The position numbers and the translations under genes were made by a program. From Welwitschia mirabilis (taxonomy: Eukaryota; Gnetophyta; Gnetopsida; Welwitschiales): a stretch of 64,000 nucleotides of DNA. Under the pieces are notes generated by a model. That model did not search any database. It had not been told where the DNA came from and saw only the letters and a program-made list of their open reading frames with translations. The DNA lies in the NCBI GenBank assembly GCA_051453625.1, contig JBOZIK010000001.1, positions 180,471,847 through 180,535,846 on the forward strand, in the 5' to 3' direction. Shown piece after piece: positions 61,321 through 64,000 of the stretch (positions are counted from its first letter, which is position 1; the number at the start of each line of letters is the position of its first letter).

Positions 61321-61839
61321 ACTAGGTTGGAGAAGAATTAGATGTGTTATATAAGAATAATTAGTTATTCTACATAGGGAAAGAATTGAACGTGCTATGT
61401 AGGAGAAGCATAACAAGGGTGAATCTCTAAGAAATAGAAGAAGTCATAAAAAGCAATATGATATGAGTCTAAGATGAGGAGGAAATGATCATAAAAGAAA
61501 GAAGGTTTAAGAAATTTTGTCAAAATAAATGGGATTAATGTTACTATAGTTAAGAGTTATGCACAAAACACTATGAGATATCATGTAAGTAGTTGATACA
61601 GTAGTCCCTATCACATACTAGCTTCCATAATGATACTAGACTTAATGTATGTAACTATATGAAGGATCATGATATAATCTAATAACTTATCTTCATCACT
61701 AATATTATTATTAACATTCACTAGTATTTCTCCTTTTAGAATCAATAAATCTAGAACTTACCATGGTACACTACTTAATAATTAGAAATATCTATTATTA
61801 TTACAAGGTCAAAAACACATCATCGTATAGAACTTAAGT
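61321..61839. repeat. ~520-bp duplicated block, left copy
   Basis: Matches 62623-63146. Its right end is the gap. Unlike the other overlap pairs, the contig after the gap starts with unrelated GC-rich DNA rather than with the repeat. Confidence 0.85.
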
Positions 61840-61939
61840 NNNNNNNNNNNNNNNNNNNNNNNNNNNNNNNNNNNNNNNNNNNNNNNNNNNNNNNNNNNNN
61901 NNNNNNNNNNNNNNNNNNNNNNNNNNNNNNNNNNNNNNN

Positions 61940-62622
61940 CCTGCCGCGTACATCACTCTGCTTGGGTTCCGCCCTGCTCGCAGCCGCGTTCCTGCTCGCG
62001 ACTCTGCTCACAGCCACATTGCCTACTCGCAGCCTCTTCTGCATATGCACCTGCAGTGACGCCGCCCAGCTCTCACAGGCAGTCCTCTCGAGCTAGCAGC
62101 GTCCGCAAACGCGCTTTACCTTGTTCGCGCGAATTCCCTTCTGCGTTTTTGAGTGCATCCTTCCTCTGCTAGTTCCATCCTTAACACATTCCCTCTGTGC
62201 TTAATCTTTTTGCGCGTTGATTTCTCCTTTCTCACTCAGCTTCCTCATTCCTGTTGAAGCCATCTACATGGCCCTGTCTCCGGCTGCCTGCGAATGCCCC
62301 CTTTTTCACAGCAGACGTGTGCCAGCCTCAAGGTGCTAATATCCTTGGACCAATAAGATCTCATTCCCCTCTCCGCACCTGCGTGTCTCCCTTTGGCAGC
62401 CCCCTCTGTTGTGCCAACCTGCCTGTTTTTACTCAGCTGCACCGTCTTTTTCTCATGCTGCTCTCCGAGATGCCTTTAACACTTGCCAACTCCAACAACC
62501 ACCTCCCAAAATTCTCATGCGCCTTCAAGGGGAACGTAATGATGTATATTTGAGTCTCTGTCTTCTCGAGCTTGCCGACCGGCCGCCAACGTACAATAAG
62601 ATATTAACATCTGGTATGTTAC
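61940..62622. other. GC-rich, CpG-retaining island of unknown origin
   Basis: About 680 bp with far higher GC and CpG content than anything nearby. It lies between the gap and the right copy of the 520-bp block, and has no counterpart before the left copy at 61321. Several overlapping frames are open on both strands (plus 62254-62553 and 62409-62663; minus 62442-62245 and 62050 downward), as expected of GC-rich DNA. None shows a domain I recognise. Candidates are a captured host-gene or promoter fragment, a structural difference between haplotypes, or a scaffolding error. Confidence 0.5.
61972..62041 (+). repeat. Imperfect ~17-20-bp tandem repeat in the GC island
   Basis: Four variants of 'ctgctcgcagccgcgttc' follow one another. 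It may extend leftward into the N run. Confidence 0.65.
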
Positions 62623-63146
62623 AGCTAGGTAGGAGAAGAATTAGATATGTTATAGAAGAATGATTAGTTATGCTATATAGGGAAAGAATTGAACATGCTA
62701 TGTAGGAGAAGCATAACAAGAGTGAATATCTAAGAAATAGAAGTCATAAAAAACAGTATGTTATGAGTCTAGGATGAGGAGGAAATGATCATAAAGGAAA
62801 GAAGATTTAAGAAATTTTGTCAAAAAAAATGGAATTAATGTTATTATAGTTAAGAATTATCCATAAAACAAAAAACATTATGAGGTATCATGTAAGTAGT
62901 TGACATGGTAGTCCCTATCACATACTAATTACCATAATGATACTAGACTTAATGTATGTAACTCTATGAAGGGTCATGATATAATCTAATAACTTATCTT
63001 CATCACTAATATTATTATGAACATTCACTAGCATTCCTCCTTTTAGAATCAATAAATCTAGAACTTACCATGGTACACTACTTAATAATTAGAAATATCT
63101 ATTGTTTTTACAAGATCAAAAATACATCATCGTATAGAACTTAAGT
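62623..63146. repeat. ~520-bp duplicated block, right copy
   Basis: Partner of 61321-61839 with a few percent divergence; continues into 63147 onward, which the left copy lacks because of the gap. Confidence 0.85.
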
Positions 63147-64000
63147 CCACAACTTCTACCATCTTAGGCAAATCAATCATGATCATATAAAGGTTTATGT
63201 AATCCATCTAATAACTTTGTTAGTGTTTTCCCTTTCCAGGATCTAGTGGTGATTAACTTACCATGATACACATGCTAGATTTAAAATCTATATCATTGGG
63301 GTAAACATATTAGGATTAATGTAGTTCTTTTATTTTATTATTTAAAACTACCTAATGTTACTTGATTATAGGATCTCATGAGAGAGATTCATAAGCATTA
63401 GATATGACAATACTTAAATCTATTTAGTATCATTTGTATGCATAATAATTTAACTTTTCATGACTTGACTTATTTCTTGTTCTATGCTAATGACATCCCT
63501 TAGAGATAAATGATCTCTTTACCATATCTTTGAAAAGCTAATGAACTAGTTATTATTTTCCAAAATTCATATAAAATATCACCAACATTGAACCTTAGGG
63601 TTAAGTCATGGTAATCATTCAAGGCATCTAATACATTCAGAACTAATGATCATATGTAAACCACTTTCCTTGTGTATTAATATATGACACTGTAAGAAGC
63701 ACATCCCATTCACAAGACTATATGAAAAGCATAATTTCATGAATAACAACATGCTTATAAAACTCATACATAATGCCATTAATCCTTCCTTTCGAACATC
63801 ATAAAAACCATATTTTTCATTCTATACATTATCATGAGTAAATCATACACCCAATTTATAACTAATAAGACAAAATAATATATAATGAAAACTTTTTATA
63901 CGTTTAGTATTACCAAATCTATAGCATTGATACCATATTTTATCATCATTTAACCCTTTTAAGAAGTACCTCTCATATGGTAAATTTTCAAACATAGTAT
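63147..64000. other. AT-rich non-coding DNA, nothing identified
   Basis: No open frame of note, RNA gene or element terminus seen up to the window end. Confidence 0.5.

Noticed and set aside
62254-62663. 99- and 84-codon plus frames in the GC-rich island
   Set aside because: Open on both strands as expected of GC-rich DNA; no family, no clear start context, and the long frame overlaps another in a different phase.
1-64000. A new multi-gene defence, biosynthetic or other system
   Set aside because: No set of intact, co-oriented genes exists in the window; all recognised coding material is decayed retroelement or pseudogene.

Overview
ORGANISM AND OVERALL NATURE. This is a eukaryotic nuclear scaffold from a land plant, very probably a seed plant. 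The recognisable elements are plant-type Ty3/gypsy (an Athila/Tat-like family and a chromovirus) and Ty1/copia. The two host-gene relics, a CCCH zinc-finger protein and a glyoxalase/VOC protein, are of plant type. Hand counts on sample lines give about 22-30% GC, with very few CpG sites outside three short GC-rich islands. A genome this AT-rich and full of old LTR elements suggests a gymnosperm. Welwitschia mirabilis, published at about 29% GC and explained by deamination of methylated repeats, is one candidate, but this is inference from composition only. I see no bacterial-type operon, tRNA, rRNA, CRISPR array or intact protein-coding gene.

LAYOUT. 1-4052: AT-rich repeat DNA with an 810-bp duplicated block and a minus-strand LTR-like terminus near 2762. 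4053-14108: Athila/Tat-like element E1, with two LTR copies (A, B), a gag-protease relic and an env-like ORF relic. 14209-~16500: chromovirus RNase H and integrase relic running into its 3' LTR. 16511-18662: a 27-bp minisatellite, a degenerate ~35-bp repeat and a CCCH zinc-finger pseudogene. 18663-21980: lower-copy-looking DNA with a minus-strand VOC pseudogene. 21981-29112: AT-rich, no gene seen. 29113-36130: second Athila/Tat-like element E2 (no 5' LTR, 3' LTR present), bracketed by a ~130-bp direct repeat. 37225-37307: TG/AG microsatellite. 37444-38834: solo LTR of the E1/E2 family. 39345-54345: a ~0.4-0.5-kb repeat (R3a/R3b) bracketing DNA into which a 9.4-kb Ty1/copia element (41482-50915) appears to have inserted. 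54346-64000: AT-rich repeats with a ~1.65-kb tandem duplication and a GC-rich island at 61940-62622.

ASSEMBLY STATE. N runs: 1638-1737, 5417-5516, 8570-8669, 9538-9637, 11303-11312, 12432-12718, 13294-13485, 14109-14208, 37308-37407, 38289-38309, 43656-43755, 44833-44932, 45759-45858, 48597-48696, 48951-48960, 50270-50369, 53401-54209, 55523-55622, 56596-56695, 58955-59054, 59964-59973, 60278-60373, 61840-61939. At many ~100-N gaps the end of the left contig reappears as the start of the right contig, either exactly or with several percent divergence. Much of the apparent tandem duplication is therefore probably unmerged overlapping or allelic contigs.

HOW IT FITS TOGETHER. Genes do not work together here; the window is a graveyard of nested, silenced retrotransposons. 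Several stop codons and lost catalytic residues are what C-to-T or G-to-A change would give. I found no convincing new biological system. The points most worth a second look are the GC-rich island inside the copia leader, the 130-bp direct repeat around E2, the Athila-like elements with no visible polymerase, and the deamination contrast between LTR copies.
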